DNA from: Chitinophaga sp. H8
GTDB taxonomy: Bacteria; Bacteroidota; Bacteroidia; Chitinophagales; Chitinophagaceae
Assembly (NCBI RefSeq): GCF_040567655.1
Contig: NZ_JBEXAC010000001.1
Span: forward strand, 3,038,001 to 3,102,000
Direction: 5' to 3'
Length of the DNA stretch: 64,000 nucleotides
Shown here piece after piece: positions 25,900 through 35,400 of the stretch. Both the position numbers and the translations under genes were made by a program. Position 1 is the first letter of the stretch. Each line of letters opens with the position of its first letter. The notes beneath the pieces are model-generated. The model saw only the letters and a program-made list of their open reading frames with translations, searched no databases and was not told the DNA's origin.

Positions 25900-25995
25900 A
25901 GGGACGGGGCTGCAATAAACACATAGCATTTTCACATAGGTACATACGGGAGTGATTACCTCCTCCATAAGCTTTACAAAAAAAAGACAATTGCG

Positions 25996-26439
25996 CTACA
26001 GCCAGCCTTTCTTTTTATACAGGCTCACCCCTGTAGCCAGCGCAGCTTCAATCTGCTGATAGATAGCTTCATCTGCCTTTTTGATATGAAAGCAGGATTT
26101 ACCCTTGAGCAGCTTTAGCAAACTTTCCGGTAGTTGTGGTTTCATAGCGGGATCTGTATATACGGGCATATAATAAAATCCTACATAGCCTTTCTGCACC
26201 ATTGCGGAAGCAAAAAAAATGCCCTCCCTTTTTTTACCGTCTATGATGATCTCCCGGGTACTGCCTATATGATATTGGCCGCCACTGTCACCGGTAACCA
26301 CCAACCCATCTTTGGCAAAACCACCCAGGAGCTGTTTCAGGCGGTCAAATATGGGGAGGAGCACGTCCTGTCCGGCCGACTTATCACTGTACTTGATGTC
26401 GGCCTTCTTTGCTGTTTTTTTTACAACGGCTTTTGCCAT
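25996..26439 (-). CDS. Small DUF1801-like protein
   Basis: A 147-residue cytoplasmic protein with a Lys/Ala-rich N-terminus (MAKAVVKKTAKKADIKYSDK) reminiscent of a disordered basic tail, then a compact alpha/beta domain (QYHIGSTREIIIDGKKREGIFFASAMVQKGYVGFYYMPVY ... SCFHIKKADEAIYQQIEAALATGVSLYKKKGWL). The 'F-x-x-x-x-x-Q-K-x-Y-V-G-F-Y-x-M' pattern and the C-terminal helix resemble DUF1801 (YdhG/frataxin-like fold). No function known. It follows the oxidoreductase gene by 28 bp and may be co-transcribed. Confidence 0.75.
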   Translation of the reverse strand: MAKAVVKKTAKKADIKYSDKSAGQDVLLPIFDRLKQLLGGFAKDGLVVTGDSGGQYHIGSTREIIIDGKKREGIFFASAMVQKGYVGFYYMPVYTDPAMKPQLPESLLKLLKGKSCFHIKKADEAIYQQIEAALATGVSLYKKKGWL

Positions 26440-26467
26440 AACAAAAACATTTACAGGTTAAAACATA

Positions 26468-28186
26468 CTAAGAATCTTCTTTTTCAGCCATACGGCCGGC
26501 ATGTCTCTGCGCCGGGGTAGCCACCTGCACCCAGGAATTATCATACGGTTTGAAACACCCGGCCTGCAACAAGGTATCCTTATCTATTTTGCCATCCATA
26601 TATTTTGCCAGTGTACGAAAAGCTTTTTTATTTTCCTGTTTAAAGATCAGTAACGAGGCATTAGAGCCAGCTTTCACGGCAATAGGTACCCCACCACCCA
26701 GCTCTGCCCAATGCCCTCCCAGGATAAGGTTTTTAACCGGTGTCTGGTAATGCGCTACTTTATGCTGCATATTGGCTTTGCCCGGCTTGGCGCCCATCAT
26801 GGTACCATCCCGGTTGCCGGTATAACGCCAATGGGTAACCGGTGTAGCTACATCATAAAAAAGGATGTGCGACCGTAATCCCGGTGCTACCTTTTCTTCT
26901 ACCCTGCGGATCATGATCTCCGCAATCTCATTTTTAAGTGTCTTGTATTTTTCTCCCCGGATATAATTTCCCTGCTCATCTTTTTCTGTATGCCAGTTAT
27001 CTTTATAATCCATAAAAGCAGGCATAAACAAGGTAAGGGTGCCATGCCCTTCCGGTGCCAGCGACTTATCCCTCACCGAAGGGGCCAGTATACTGATTTC
27101 ACTGCGCAACGGATCTCCGGTACTGACAGCCCCATGATGTACATTTTCTCCGGCCAGATGTACCAGCTCCTCATTAAATCCCAATGCTTCCGCCGGACAG
27201 TCCAGCGCTACCGAAATGGTAACGGAGGAGCTATACAGCTCAGCATGTTTTAATTTCTTTTTCAGCTTTGCCGGTACAGCATATTCCGGCAGCATTTTCT
27301 CATAGAGCGTTTCTACATCACAGGCCGCGATCACATACTTGCTGTTCACATTATGGATCGTACCGTGCCGTTCAAAGGCTACCCCTGTACAGGTGTTGCG
27401 CTCCATCAGAATTTCTGTGACATTACATTTGAAATAAACAGCATTATCATAGTACTCCACCACGTGCTGCAACCATTCGGGGATCACCTGCCCCCCTCCT
27501 TTTGGCGGACTCTGAAAATCGCCATAATAGGCCCAGCCAATGGGTACCAGACAGGATAACAATTCTGTTTCTGCTTCAAATATTTTATGCAGTCCTTCGT
27601 CTTTAAAAAAACTATTAAGCCCTTTGTGCAATCCTTTTTCACCGGTATATGTAATATAGGGAATAAAAGGGAGGGCAAATTCGAGTAGCCGGAACTTGTT
27701 CTTCAACCGTTCCAGGAAGGTCATCGTTTCTTCCGAGCGGAATACGCTGCTGAAGTTATCAAATGATCTCCCCAATCTTTTGGCCGACCTGAAAAATCTT
27801 TCCAGCCCCTTTTTCTCATGAGGGAATGCAGCGATCAGCTCCGCCTTCCATTCATCCGGATTATTGGTAAGCAGGTACTCAAAATCCTTCCCTTTATATA
27901 GCCGGATTCGTTTTTGAGGCACGGCCTGCGGATGGTCCGTACCCAGGATATCAAATAATTTACCTACCAGTCCTTTGGGTGCACATTGATTAAGCCAGTG
28001 GATAGCCGTGTCAAAACGGAAATGCTTCCTTCTGAAACCAGCCAGATAACCGCCCACATGAGGCTCTTTTTCCAGTACACAAACAGAAAATCCTGCTTTA
28101 CTTAGTAAAGCTGCTGCCGTTAATCCTCCCACGCCGGCACCTATAATGGTAACATCATAATACGGTTTTAAGTCCAGTTTTTTCAT
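26468..28186 (-). CDS. FAD-dependent oxidoreductase, CrtI/CrtISO/retinol-saturase-like
   Basis: Phytoene-desaturase-superfamily flavoprotein (about 572 residues). The N-terminal dinucleotide fold is YDVTIIGAGVGGLTAAALL followed by CVLEKEPHVGGYLAG, and the FRFDTAIHWLNQCAP segment is typical of the carotenoid isomerase/retinol saturase branch. The C-terminal NLILGGHWAELGGGVPIAVKAGSNAS is the second FAD-contacting motif. I use ATG 28186 (MKKLDLKPYYD); an in-frame ATG at 28204 adds six residues. It lies downstream of an acyl carrier protein gene, suggesting a lipid- or polyene-linked substrate instead of classical carotene, but that is inference. No phytoene synthase is present here. Confidence 0.85.
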   Translation of the reverse strand: MKKLDLKPYYDVTIIGAGVGGLTAAALLSKAGFSVCVLEKEPHVGGYLAGFRRKHFRFDTAIHWLNQCAPKGLVGKLFDILGTDHPQAVPQKRIRLYKGKDFEYLLTNNPDEWKAELIAAFPHEKKGLERFFRSAKRLGRSFDNFSSVFRSEETMTFLERLKNKFRLLEFALPFIPYITYTGEKGLHKGLNSFFKDEGLHKIFEAETELLSCLVPIGWAYYGDFQSPPKGGGQVIPEWLQHVVEYYDNAVYFKCNVTEILMERNTCTGVAFERHGTIHNVNSKYVIAACDVETLYEKMLPEYAVPAKLKKKLKHAELYSSSVTISVALDCPAEALGFNEELVHLAGENVHHGAVSTGDPLRSEISILAPSVRDKSLAPEGHGTLTLFMPAFMDYKDNWHTEKDEQGNYIRGEKYKTLKNEIAEIMIRRVEEKVAPGLRSHILFYDVATPVTHWRYTGNRDGTMMGAKPGKANMQHKVAHYQTPVKNLILGGHWAELGGGVPIAVKAGSNASLLIFKQENKKAFRTLAKYMDGKIDKDTLLQAGCFKPYDNSWVQVATPAQRHAGRMAEKEDS

Positions 28187-28272
28187 ATAGCACGCTAATC
28201 GCATTAATCAATTTACAGAAGAATATTTGGAATCGGGGGCCTGCTAACGCCTTTTTAAGTGGGGGAAGGGTA

Positions 28273-28527
28273 TCACACCAACTGCCTGGCACGGGCAGCT
28301 ACATAGTCATAAAAGTGCTGGAAAGTAATAATATGCTGAAAGTCTTCCGGTTTTACCTTAAAACCGAAATGCGCTTCCACCGCTACCACCAGGTCGATAT
28401 AATCGAGGCTATCCAGCTCCAGTGTAGCCTTCATATCTGCATCAGGGGTCAGCTCCGCCGGGTTTGCCTCAAATTCGGCAACCAGGAAGTCATTCGTTGT
28501 TTGTATAATTGCAGCAACATCCATCAT
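28273..28527 (-). CDS. Acyl carrier protein (phosphopantetheine attachment at Ser40)
   Basis: An 84-residue four-helix carrier protein. The attachment motif is LELDSLDYIDLVVAVE with Ser40, followed by an acidic helix II/III (HFGFKVKPEDFQHIITFQHFYDYVAARA). The DSLDYIDL form differs from the housekeeping DSLDTVEL of fatty-acid ACP, indicating a dedicated carrier for a secondary or specialised acyl chain. Encoded between the CrtI-like oxidoreductase and, divergently, an acyl-ACP desaturase, both plausible partners. No ketosynthase or thioesterase adjoins it in this window. Confidence 0.93.
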   Translation of the reverse strand: MMDVAAIIQTTNDFLVAEFEANPAELTPDADMKATLELDSLDYIDLVVAVEAHFGFKVKPEDFQHIITFQHFYDYVAARARQLV

Positions 28528-28742
28528 GTGTGACGAGATATAGGTTGAATTTTACCCGTTAAGGGGTGAAGTTAAGAAGATATTGTTACTTATCCGGTAA
28601 CCGGCAGTTTTTAAGCAGGTCCGCGTTTTGAATAAATTTCTAAAAAGTTATTAAAAATTTAATAATCAAATAGATATACATCAATATTAGTAATCTTTTA
28701 TCAATTCTTAAATAAAATAGTACCGGTATCCACACATGATCT

Positions 28743-28750
28743 TAACTTTG
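28743..28750 (+). promoter_or_regulatory. Candidate -7 element for the acyl-ACP desaturase
   Basis: TAACTTTG matches TAnnTTTG exactly and ends 22 bp before the ATG at 28773, a spacing typical of Bacteroidetes leaders. The -33 region (28715-28725) has no TTG. The 245-bp divergent gap 28528-28772 is AT-rich and otherwise featureless. Confidence 0.5.
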
Positions 28751-28772
28751 TATTGCCAAATTCAGGACTTTG

Positions 28773-29750
28773 ATGAATATTAACTACAATGCCCGCAGGG
28801 AGGTGATGAAGCATATAGAAAAATATATGCTTGAAAAAATGCATGTTTATTTGAAACCAATTGAAACCAATTGGCAACCAGCTGATCTGTTACCAGATGC
28901 CAGCCATGATAACTTTTTTGAAGCAGTAAGAGAATTACAGGGGAATGCGCGGGAACTGCCTTATGATCTTTATGCCGTACTGATCGGCGACACCATAACA
29001 GAAGAAGCCTTACCTACCTATGAATCCTGGTTGGCGATGGTAGAAGGTGTTTCTAAAGATGAAGAAGGGGGATGGATGAAATGGATCCGCTTCTGGACCG
29101 CTGAAGAAAACCGTCACGGGGATGCATTAAATACCTATTTATATTTATCCGGCCGCGTTAATATGCGGGCTATGCAAACTTCTACCCAATACCTGATCGC
29201 AGATGGATTTGACATCGGTACCGACCGGGACCCTTACCGTAACTTTATTTATACCAGCTTCCAGGAGCTGGCCACCAATATATCCCATCGCCGGGTAGCC
29301 TCCATGGCCAAAAAAAGCGGGGATTTACTGCTTTCCAGGATGTGCGCTACCATTGCATCGGATGAAGCCCGTCATGCCAAGGCATACAAGGACTTCGTTT
29401 CCCACATCTTTGAAGTGGATCCTAACGAAGCTATGATCGCTTTTGAAGATATGATGAAAAAGAAGATCGTAATGCCTGCCCACTTCCTCCGGGAAACAGG
29501 GGAAGCCAAAGGCTCCACTTTTGACCATTTCTCCAATGCGGCACAGCGTTTAGGTGTGTATACGGCTATCGACTATGTAGATATCTTAAAAACCCTGCTC
29601 AAAGACTGGCAACTGGAAACAATGGGCAACCTGGACGAAACAGGCGAAAAGGCCCGGGACTATCTGATGAGGCTGCCTGATCGCCTCACCAGAATAGCTT
29701 CCAGGATGCCGGTGCCTTCCCTGGAATATAAATTCAGCTGGATATTGTGA
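28773..29750 (+). CDS. Acyl-ACP desaturase (soluble stearoyl-ACP Delta-9 desaturase family)
   Basis: Di-iron ferritin-fold enzyme of 325 residues that introduces a double bond into an acyl chain held on ACP, using O2 and reduced ferredoxin. Both iron-binding motifs are present: E-E-N-R-H near 111-115 and D-E-A-R-H near 197-201, in the sequences RFWTAEENRHGDAL and TIASDEARHAKAY. YLKPIETNWQPADLLPD and LPTYESWLAMVEG are also family hallmarks. I use the ATG at 28773 although a TTG directly precedes it in frame; an internal ATG at 28806 is possible. Divergent from the acp gene, so the two may be co-regulated. Ends with a strong terminator. Confidence 0.93.
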   Translation: MNINYNARREVMKHIEKYMLEKMHVYLKPIETNWQPADLLPDASHDNFFEAVRELQGNARELPYDLYAVLIGDTITEEALPTYESWLAMVEGVSKDEEGGWMKWIRFWTAEENRHGDALNTYLYLSGRVNMRAMQTSTQYLIADGFDIGTDRDPYRNFIYTSFQELATNISHRRVASMAKKSGDLLLSRMCATIASDEARHAKAYKDFVSHIFEVDPNEAMIAFEDMMKKKIVMPAHFLRETGEAKGSTFDHFSNAAQRLGVYTAIDYVDILKTLLKDWQLETMGNLDETGEKARDYLMRLPDRLTRIASRMPVPSLEYKFSWIL

Positions 29751-29778
29751 TAACTGATCAACCGTTTTTATAATAAAT

Positions 29779-29808
29779 GGGCTGGCCTGACAGGCTGGCC
29801 CTTTTTTT
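29779..29808 (+). terminator. Rho-independent terminator after the desaturase
   Basis: A 10-bp stem (GGGCTGGCCT 29779-29788 with AGGCTGGCCC 29792-29801, two G-U wobbles) closes a 3-nt loop and is followed by seven T residues (29802-29808), 29 bp after the stop codon. Confidence 0.85.
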
Positions 29809-29912
29809 ATGCCCCAAACACCTCCCTCCTTGTAACCGTTAACCCTCTCCCAGTGGGCAACTTGCATTCAAACATACCATTAACCCCTTGCTGGCACTAC
29901 CTTTCCTTATAG

Positions 29913-30030
29913 ATAAAGCCTATATAAAGCCTATATGAAGCCTATATAAACCCCAGATAAGACCTACTTAAAAAGATAGGCTTTATCCTGGCTTTATCTG
30001 GCCTTTAAGAAGGTAGTATTCTGGGTTTAT
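29913..30030. repeat. Inverted array of 11-bp units, five forward and five reversed
   Basis: Forward units: ATAAAGCCTAT (29913-29923 and 29924-29934), ATGAAGCCTAT (29935-29945), ATAAACCCCAG (29946-29956), ATAAGACCTAC (29957-29967). After an 8-bp spacer come reversed units ATAGGCTTTAT (29976-29986), CCTGGCTTTAT (29987-29997), then three more degenerate 11-mers to 30030. The gap 29751-30111 holds only this array and the two flanking terminator hairpins; no gene was seen. Confidence 0.88.
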
Positions 30031-30052
30031 GATACTGTCACCCCAAAAGCAA

Positions 30053-30093
30053 CAAAGGCGTTACCTACTGGTAACCAGCAGGTAACGCCTTTG
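30053..30093 (-). terminator. Strong hairpin downstream of the 30112-30933 lipoprotein gene
   Basis: Arms 30053-30071 (CAAAGGCGTTACCTACTGG) and 30075-30093 pair at 18 of 19 positions around a 3-nt loop. On the minus strand the stem is followed by TTGCTTTTGG, a weak T-tract. It lies 18 bp past the stop codon and probably terminates the operon that begins at 38347. Confidence 0.75.
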
Positions 30094-30111
30094 TATATGT
30101 GGCGGGAACGG

Positions 30112-30933
30112 CTACAGGACCGTTACACAACCGGTAAAAAAGTAATCGCTGTCTTCCAGCAGCCTCACAATCGAGGTTACATTGGTTTTCACGCCGGTAT
30201 TGTGCTGGGCGCAGGGGGTGATATAGGCATTCAGGTAGCGGTCGGGGTCATTGTATAAGCCGGTATTGTTTAAGATTCCCGGTACCAGTTCTCCATTCCG
30301 GCTGTAGCGCACCAACATGGCATACCCCACGCTGGCGGAGTTATACAACAGGGTCCCAAACCCACTTAACTGGTTGGGCACTACTTTATGGAAAGTGAAA
30401 GCAGGCGTCTGGCTAATGGTATCCATTGCCAGATCGTATTGGTACAGCACAATATCTACCGGTTCGGTAATCCTGGGCAGGTTAATCACCACGGCCAGGC
30501 GGCAGCTATCGGGATGGATAGTGCTGGTGGCACCACCCGCTTCGATCAGCTGTGATTTTCCTGTTCCTGTGGCCGAAGCATCCAGGTCCAGGTATATATA
30601 TTCTGCAGCAGGTTTTGCAAAGTTGAGTGTGGTATCGATGATAGTAGTGCCATCAAGGCCCTTTACCGCAATATGCTGAGCAGCGGCACTCCGGATGATT
30701 GTTTTATCAATCCGCCTGCCGGTGCTTACACTATCAGCAATTTTTACCCCATCCAGCCAGGCCGAATATTGCATATTGGCTTTGGCCGAGTTAAAGGTGA
30801 TCCCTAAAATGGTAACATCCGGAGCCGCCACAAGCGTTCCTTCCTTATTACAGGCCAACAGGCCCGCAAGTATGATGCACCCTACAGACAGCCATCCTGT
30901 CCATGTAAATCTGTGTAAAGCAATACGCCTCAT
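30112..30933 (-). CDS. Uncharacterised lipoprotein, possibly DUF4397-like
   Basis: A 273-residue exported lipoprotein: hydrophobic leader ending LAGLLAC with lipidated Cys28, then a beta-rich sequence with repeated short strands (VTILGITFNSAKANMQYSAWLDGVKIADSVSTG, IYLDLDASATGTGKSQLIEAG). The opening strands resemble DUF4397-type beta-sandwich lipoproteins, but the match is weak. The C-terminal part contains paired cysteines (TPCAQH and TGCVTVL). It follows the beta-helix lipoprotein by 115 bp and is the last gene before a terminator, so it is probably an accessory surface component of the same receptor locus. Confidence 0.8.
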   Translation of the reverse strand: MRRIALHRFTWTGWLSVGCIILAGLLACNKEGTLVAAPDVTILGITFNSAKANMQYSAWLDGVKIADSVSTGRRIDKTIIRSAAAQHIAVKGLDGTTIIDTTLNFAKPAAEYIYLDLDASATGTGKSQLIEAGGATSTIHPDSCRLAVVINLPRITEPVDIVLYQYDLAMDTISQTPAFTFHKVVPNQLSGFGTLLYNSASVGYAMLVRYSRNGELVPGILNNTGLYNDPDRYLNAYITPCAQHNTGVKTNVTSIVRLLEDSDYFFTGCVTVL

Positions 30934-31048
30934 GGTAACGTTCGTTTTTGGTTTTATAAACAGGCAACCGGTATGATACCGGCTGCCTGTTATAAGATCA
31001 TTGCACCTTTTTCATATAAATCAGATAGTAACAAATAAGCAGGTACGC

Positions 31049-32437
31049 TTACAAGGCAAATTTGGTCCAGCCGGCAGCAGTTGGCAAGGTTGGATCAAAT
31101 GCACCTCTGTACGTAACGATGTCAAATCCGGTAGTGAATGGTACTACGGTAAAGTCTGCACCTTGTCTGGCCGGCGACAGTGCCGCAGGAATACCGGTTC
31201 TTACCGGACGGGCATCGAAGGTGAAAGAAGTAGTAAGGCCAGTAGCCGGATCTACATCCCAGTTACCAAATGGCGCTCTCAAACGCATGCTGTCATTAGC
31301 AGTAGCACCAGTGATGTACTGGTTGTTGTTGGCATTCAGCACTGTGTTGGAGATCGCACCAAAAGAATGCACCAGGTTTTTCTGGAAATTGGTATTTACT
31401 GCACCGGTTTCGAAAACAACACCTGCCAGACTGGAAGTACCATATCCCATTACGATGCTGTTACGCATTTGTAAAGTAGAATTCCTTCTCCAACGGTTGC
31501 CATGCAGGCTGCCGGTTACTGCAGCGGTGCTGCCACCGATAATCGTCATGTTGGAAATAACCGGACGGGTAAAAGGAATATCGGAAGATGGCGGGTTATC
31601 ATTATCTGATTCGATCCCATTTGCATCTGCATTAAATACATTAGCATTTGTTTTCAGAATAGATAATGCATACTGGATCTTTCCGGTGTACCCGAAATCA
31701 AAATCAAAGCAGTCATCATTAGGAGAATGTGCAATGAGATAGCTGGCATTTACGGTACCGCCAAAAAATTCAAAAGCATCATCCGCACCTGCATAAACAT
31801 AGATGTGATGAACAGAAGTACGGCTGCCTACCCCACCCAGAGTAAGACCATTCAATTCATTGTTAGGGGAAATGGAAGCGCCTGCAAACAGGATCTTTAT
31901 ATATTCCAGGCGGCCGGAAGAATCGGCAGGTGTATTACCACCATAATTTACATTGTCAATCCCAACAGGCAATGAAGGCAGATCAACGCCTTCAATAGCG
32001 GGATTCACTTTGTTAACGGTACTTTTGCCCAGGACAACAATACCACCCCAATCGCCTGAAGCCTTGCTCAGTTCGTTGGAGGTAAATACAATAGGGCTGA
32101 TAGAATCTCCTTTTGCATCGATCATACCACCACGGCAGACGATCAGTGCAGAAGCCGCCTGAGGCGTACCTTTTTTCACTCCTTTAATAGTAGCGCCCTT
32201 ACCAATTACAATTTTGGCCAGGCTGTCTATATAACATTTTCCGTCAAGAATATAGGTGCCCCCTGCATTCAATTGAAGGATATCACCTGCATTTACTACA
32301 TTAGGCAATGTACCACCATTGGGTAATATAATGGTGGCAGCATCCAGTGGACGCTCAGCAACAGGCTGTGTGTCTTTTTTACAAGCTCCTAAAGCTATTA
32401 CAGCTAAAGCAACGGCATAAACAACTTTTGTTTTCAT
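31049..32437 (-). CDS. Right-handed parallel beta-helix surface lipoprotein, receptor partner
   Basis: A 462-residue lipoprotein (ALGAC, Cys19, followed by KKD). The body is a parallel beta-helix: VVNAGDILQLNAGGTYILDGKCYIDSLAKIVIGKGATIKG, then LEYIKILFAGA, NGLTLGGVGSRTSVHHIYVYAGADDAFEFFGGTVNASYLIAHSPNDDCFDFDFGYTGKIQYAL. This 'GGVGSRT...ADDAFEFFGGTV' form belongs to a family repeatedly found next to TonB-dependent receptors in Bacteroidetes and some Proteobacteria. It sits where SusD would be, 60 bp after the receptor gene, so I infer it is the substrate-capturing partner. The cargo is unknown; Asp-rich turns suggest Ca or metal binding. Confidence 0.85.
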   Translation of the reverse strand: MKTKVVYAVALAVIALGACKKDTQPVAERPLDAATIILPNGGTLPNVVNAGDILQLNAGGTYILDGKCYIDSLAKIVIGKGATIKGVKKGTPQAASALIVCRGGMIDAKGDSISPIVFTSNELSKASGDWGGIVVLGKSTVNKVNPAIEGVDLPSLPVGIDNVNYGGNTPADSSGRLEYIKILFAGASISPNNELNGLTLGGVGSRTSVHHIYVYAGADDAFEFFGGTVNASYLIAHSPNDDCFDFDFGYTGKIQYALSILKTNANVFNADANGIESDNDNPPSSDIPFTRPVISNMTIIGGSTAAVTGSLHGNRWRRNSTLQMRNSIVMGYGTSSLAGVVFETGAVNTNFQKNLVHSFGAISNTVLNANNNQYITGATANDSMRLRAPFGNWDVDPATGLTTSFTFDARPVRTGIPAALSPARQGADFTVVPFTTGFDIVTYRGAFDPTLPTAAGWTKFAL

Positions 32438-32497
32438 GGTTAAACTTTTGGATGTGAAGTGAAGTGAAATGGTTTATTCTATGGTGCAATGAAATAC

Positions 32498-35400
32498 TTA
32501 AAAGTGCCAGGTTACATTCACGCTCACATTAGTACCCCTCCGGCTTTTATACCTGGTAAAATCCAGCGCGGAATTATACCTTGTCCCCTTCGGATCATCA
32601 TTTACATTATCCCTGGCATCAGCAGAATTGCCGGGAATTCCCCCCTGCTCATTCAGTGTTACGTTATCATAAATAATGAAGGCTTGCTGTAGCAGGTCGC
32701 TGATATTTAACCTTACTTCCAGGTGATCTTTCAGCAAGCGGGCGTTCAATTGCAGGTCCAGTACATCCCTGGCATTTTCATACTGGTCCATATAGGGTAA
32801 TAATCCACCGGCTACAATACGTGGTCCATACCGGTTATAGCTCACCTGAACGCCTATTGGTTTTCCATTATATCCCAGCCCTGCATTATACACATAAGGA
32901 GAAAGTCCCTGTAAAGGCCGGTCCCTGGAATCCGGTGGCAACTCCTTCCAGGCTCCACCGCTTACTCCATTCGCTGCATTCAGCATCTCCTGAGTATTGT
33001 AGCGTACATTTGCTTTCATCCAGGAAGCATTTCCACTGATCACGAAATGTTTCCATAACTCCGATCCCGGACGAAGAAATCCCAGTGTTTTTCTGAAATC
33101 CACTTCCACACCTACACTGGTAGAATTGCGCAGGTTGAAATAATAGAACACCTGTGCGCCGCCTGGTACGCCACCAACCACCAGCTCTACCGGTGATTCA
33201 AATTTTTTGTAAAACACGGAGGCTGAGAGTACCTCGCCGGAAGCAGGATAAAACTCATAGCGGAGGTCAGCATTTTTGATCCGCGCATCTTTGAGACCAT
33301 AGGCGCCCTTATACTCCGCACGTTCCTTAAACTCATAGTAAATAAACGGGCTTCTTTCCCTGAAGTCGGGGCGGGAAAGTGTTTCCGCATAAGCCGCACG
33401 TATATTCATCCTGGATGTAATACTATATACCAGGTTTACCGAAGGCAAAAAATCTTGCTTGTTATATAATACCAGGGAATCCACCGGCGCTCCCGTAGCA
33501 GGATTATAACTAACCGTACTCACTTCCGACCGGTTATGTTCCATGCGTGCTCCTCCGATCAAACGGATACGGCGAAGCAGTTGCAGGTCCAGCATCAGGT
33601 AGCCTGCATGCAGCTGTTGCAGGCCGTTATAGGCATCCCCTACACCACCTCCACTCACCGCATGGGTACCGGCCGGATAATAATACAACCCGCCGGGTTT
33701 GAGGTATTGGGGCGACAGCAGCTCATAGTCCGGCAATAAGGTGATCAGCTTGCGGAAGGTCTCATCACCATTGGAAGCAGGATCTCCTACTGCGATCAAA
33801 CCATTGCTCACAAAATCTGCTTCCCGGTAAGTGCCGGCGTATCCTGCTTTTATTTTCTGTTGTGTACCTCCCAGCTGAAATGGAATATGGAGGCTGCCTC
33901 CCCAGTTATACCTGGTTTCCTTTAGTCTGGAATTAAACAGGGACAATCCTCTTCCCAGGAAACCTGTTTTATCTGATACGAGGTGGCTGTAAAAACCTTC
34001 CGGATCTCCCGGAAATTTAAAGCCCAGGGAGTTCCTGGAATCCGGCTGATCACGCAGCACGCTGACCCAGTCTGCATTCCATTCCAGTTTAATCCCTTTG
34101 CGGCCCAGCCCATGGGTACCTTCCAGCCGGCGCTGCCAAATATCATTGATCAGTGTAACATTAGAATAGGTATGCACATTTTCCGGGCCGAATCCTTTGG
34201 CAATACCGGTATAATCATTTGTTTCATTGGTAAAAAGCCGGTTGTATACATTCTTAAACGCGATCTTATGCGCCTTTTGCTGATAGGCGATATTCAGGAT
34301 CCCACCCAGGGCACTACTGAAATGATAAGATGCACCGGCAAAGTCATTCTGATCTCCTGTGTATGTTCTCCGTTCTTCGTCTTCCACATTTTCTTCATGC
34401 CGGTACATAACGCCTAACGTGATGCCTATACGCCCGCCGTTTTTAAAAGCGATCCTGCGTCCGCCATTGAACTGGTAGTTTTGTACCGGATGGTAGGCAT
34501 ACCTGCGCAGCCCCCAGTTATTGGGAATACGGCGGTTCATCTCTCCCATCTGAGCCGTATTATTTTCCCGGAGATATTTATTGTAGGCAAATCGGTCCCA
34601 GTCTTTCAGCCACCATCCCCGCTTACCATCATCAAAGCCGAGGTAATCATTTTTGCCCCGGGGCGTACTGTACATATTACGGCCAATGCTGTTGGTATTA
34701 TATCCGCTGCCGATAGTGACACTCCCATAGTTTTCATCAGGAATATCTTTTGTGGTAACCTGTACCAGCCCACCTGCAAATTCTGCGGGCATATCCGGTG
34801 TGGCAGTTTTATTGACTACGATATTATCAATGAGTGCACTGGGAATAATATCAAAGGAAAAATTACGCCGGTTAGGTTCTGTACTGGGTAATGCAGCACC
34901 ATTGAGCATAACATTGTTATAACGGTCGCTGAGGCCACGTACGGTTACAAACTTGTTGTCCTGAATGGTAAGCCCGCTCACTCTTTTCAGTACCTGTGCC
35001 GCATTATTATCCGGCGTTACTTTGATCTGTTCGGCACTGATGCCATCACTCATGGCCGCATTATTCTTTTGTTTTAAATACAATGCCGTTACCGATTCCT
35101 TTTTTGCGGCCGCCACTACCTCCACCCCTTTCAGCGTACCTTTCTGCACAGGCAATGCCATGTTGAGCACAACCACTTCCCCACCCTTTACTTTCACATC
35201 GGTGATCTTTTTGGTGGTATAACCGATGGAGCTGATCAGCAGCTGGTGATTACCTTCCGGCAGTTCCAGGTCATATTCCCCGGTGACATTCGTAGTGGTT
35301 CCTTTAAGACCAGCCTTAATGGTAGCCCCCGGTACAGGATCGCTGGTACGGGCATCCAGCACCTGCCCGCTGATACGGCCATTTACCCGGCGCGGTATGG

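Noticed and set aside
25796..25990. 64-codon minus-strand open frame in the gap before the permease
   Set aside because: No signal, motif or initiation context; Cys/Met/Leu-rich composition looks like chance translation of AT-rich DNA.
26468..28527. Flexirubin or aryl-polyene biosynthetic cluster
   Set aside because: Only an ACP and a CrtI-like oxidoreductase are present; no ketosynthases, DarA/DarB, ammonia lyase or acyltransferases adjoin them.
31062..31742. 226-codon plus-strand open frame
   Set aside because: Antisense to the beta-helix lipoprotein; no recognisable motif, and the opposite strand has clear family features.
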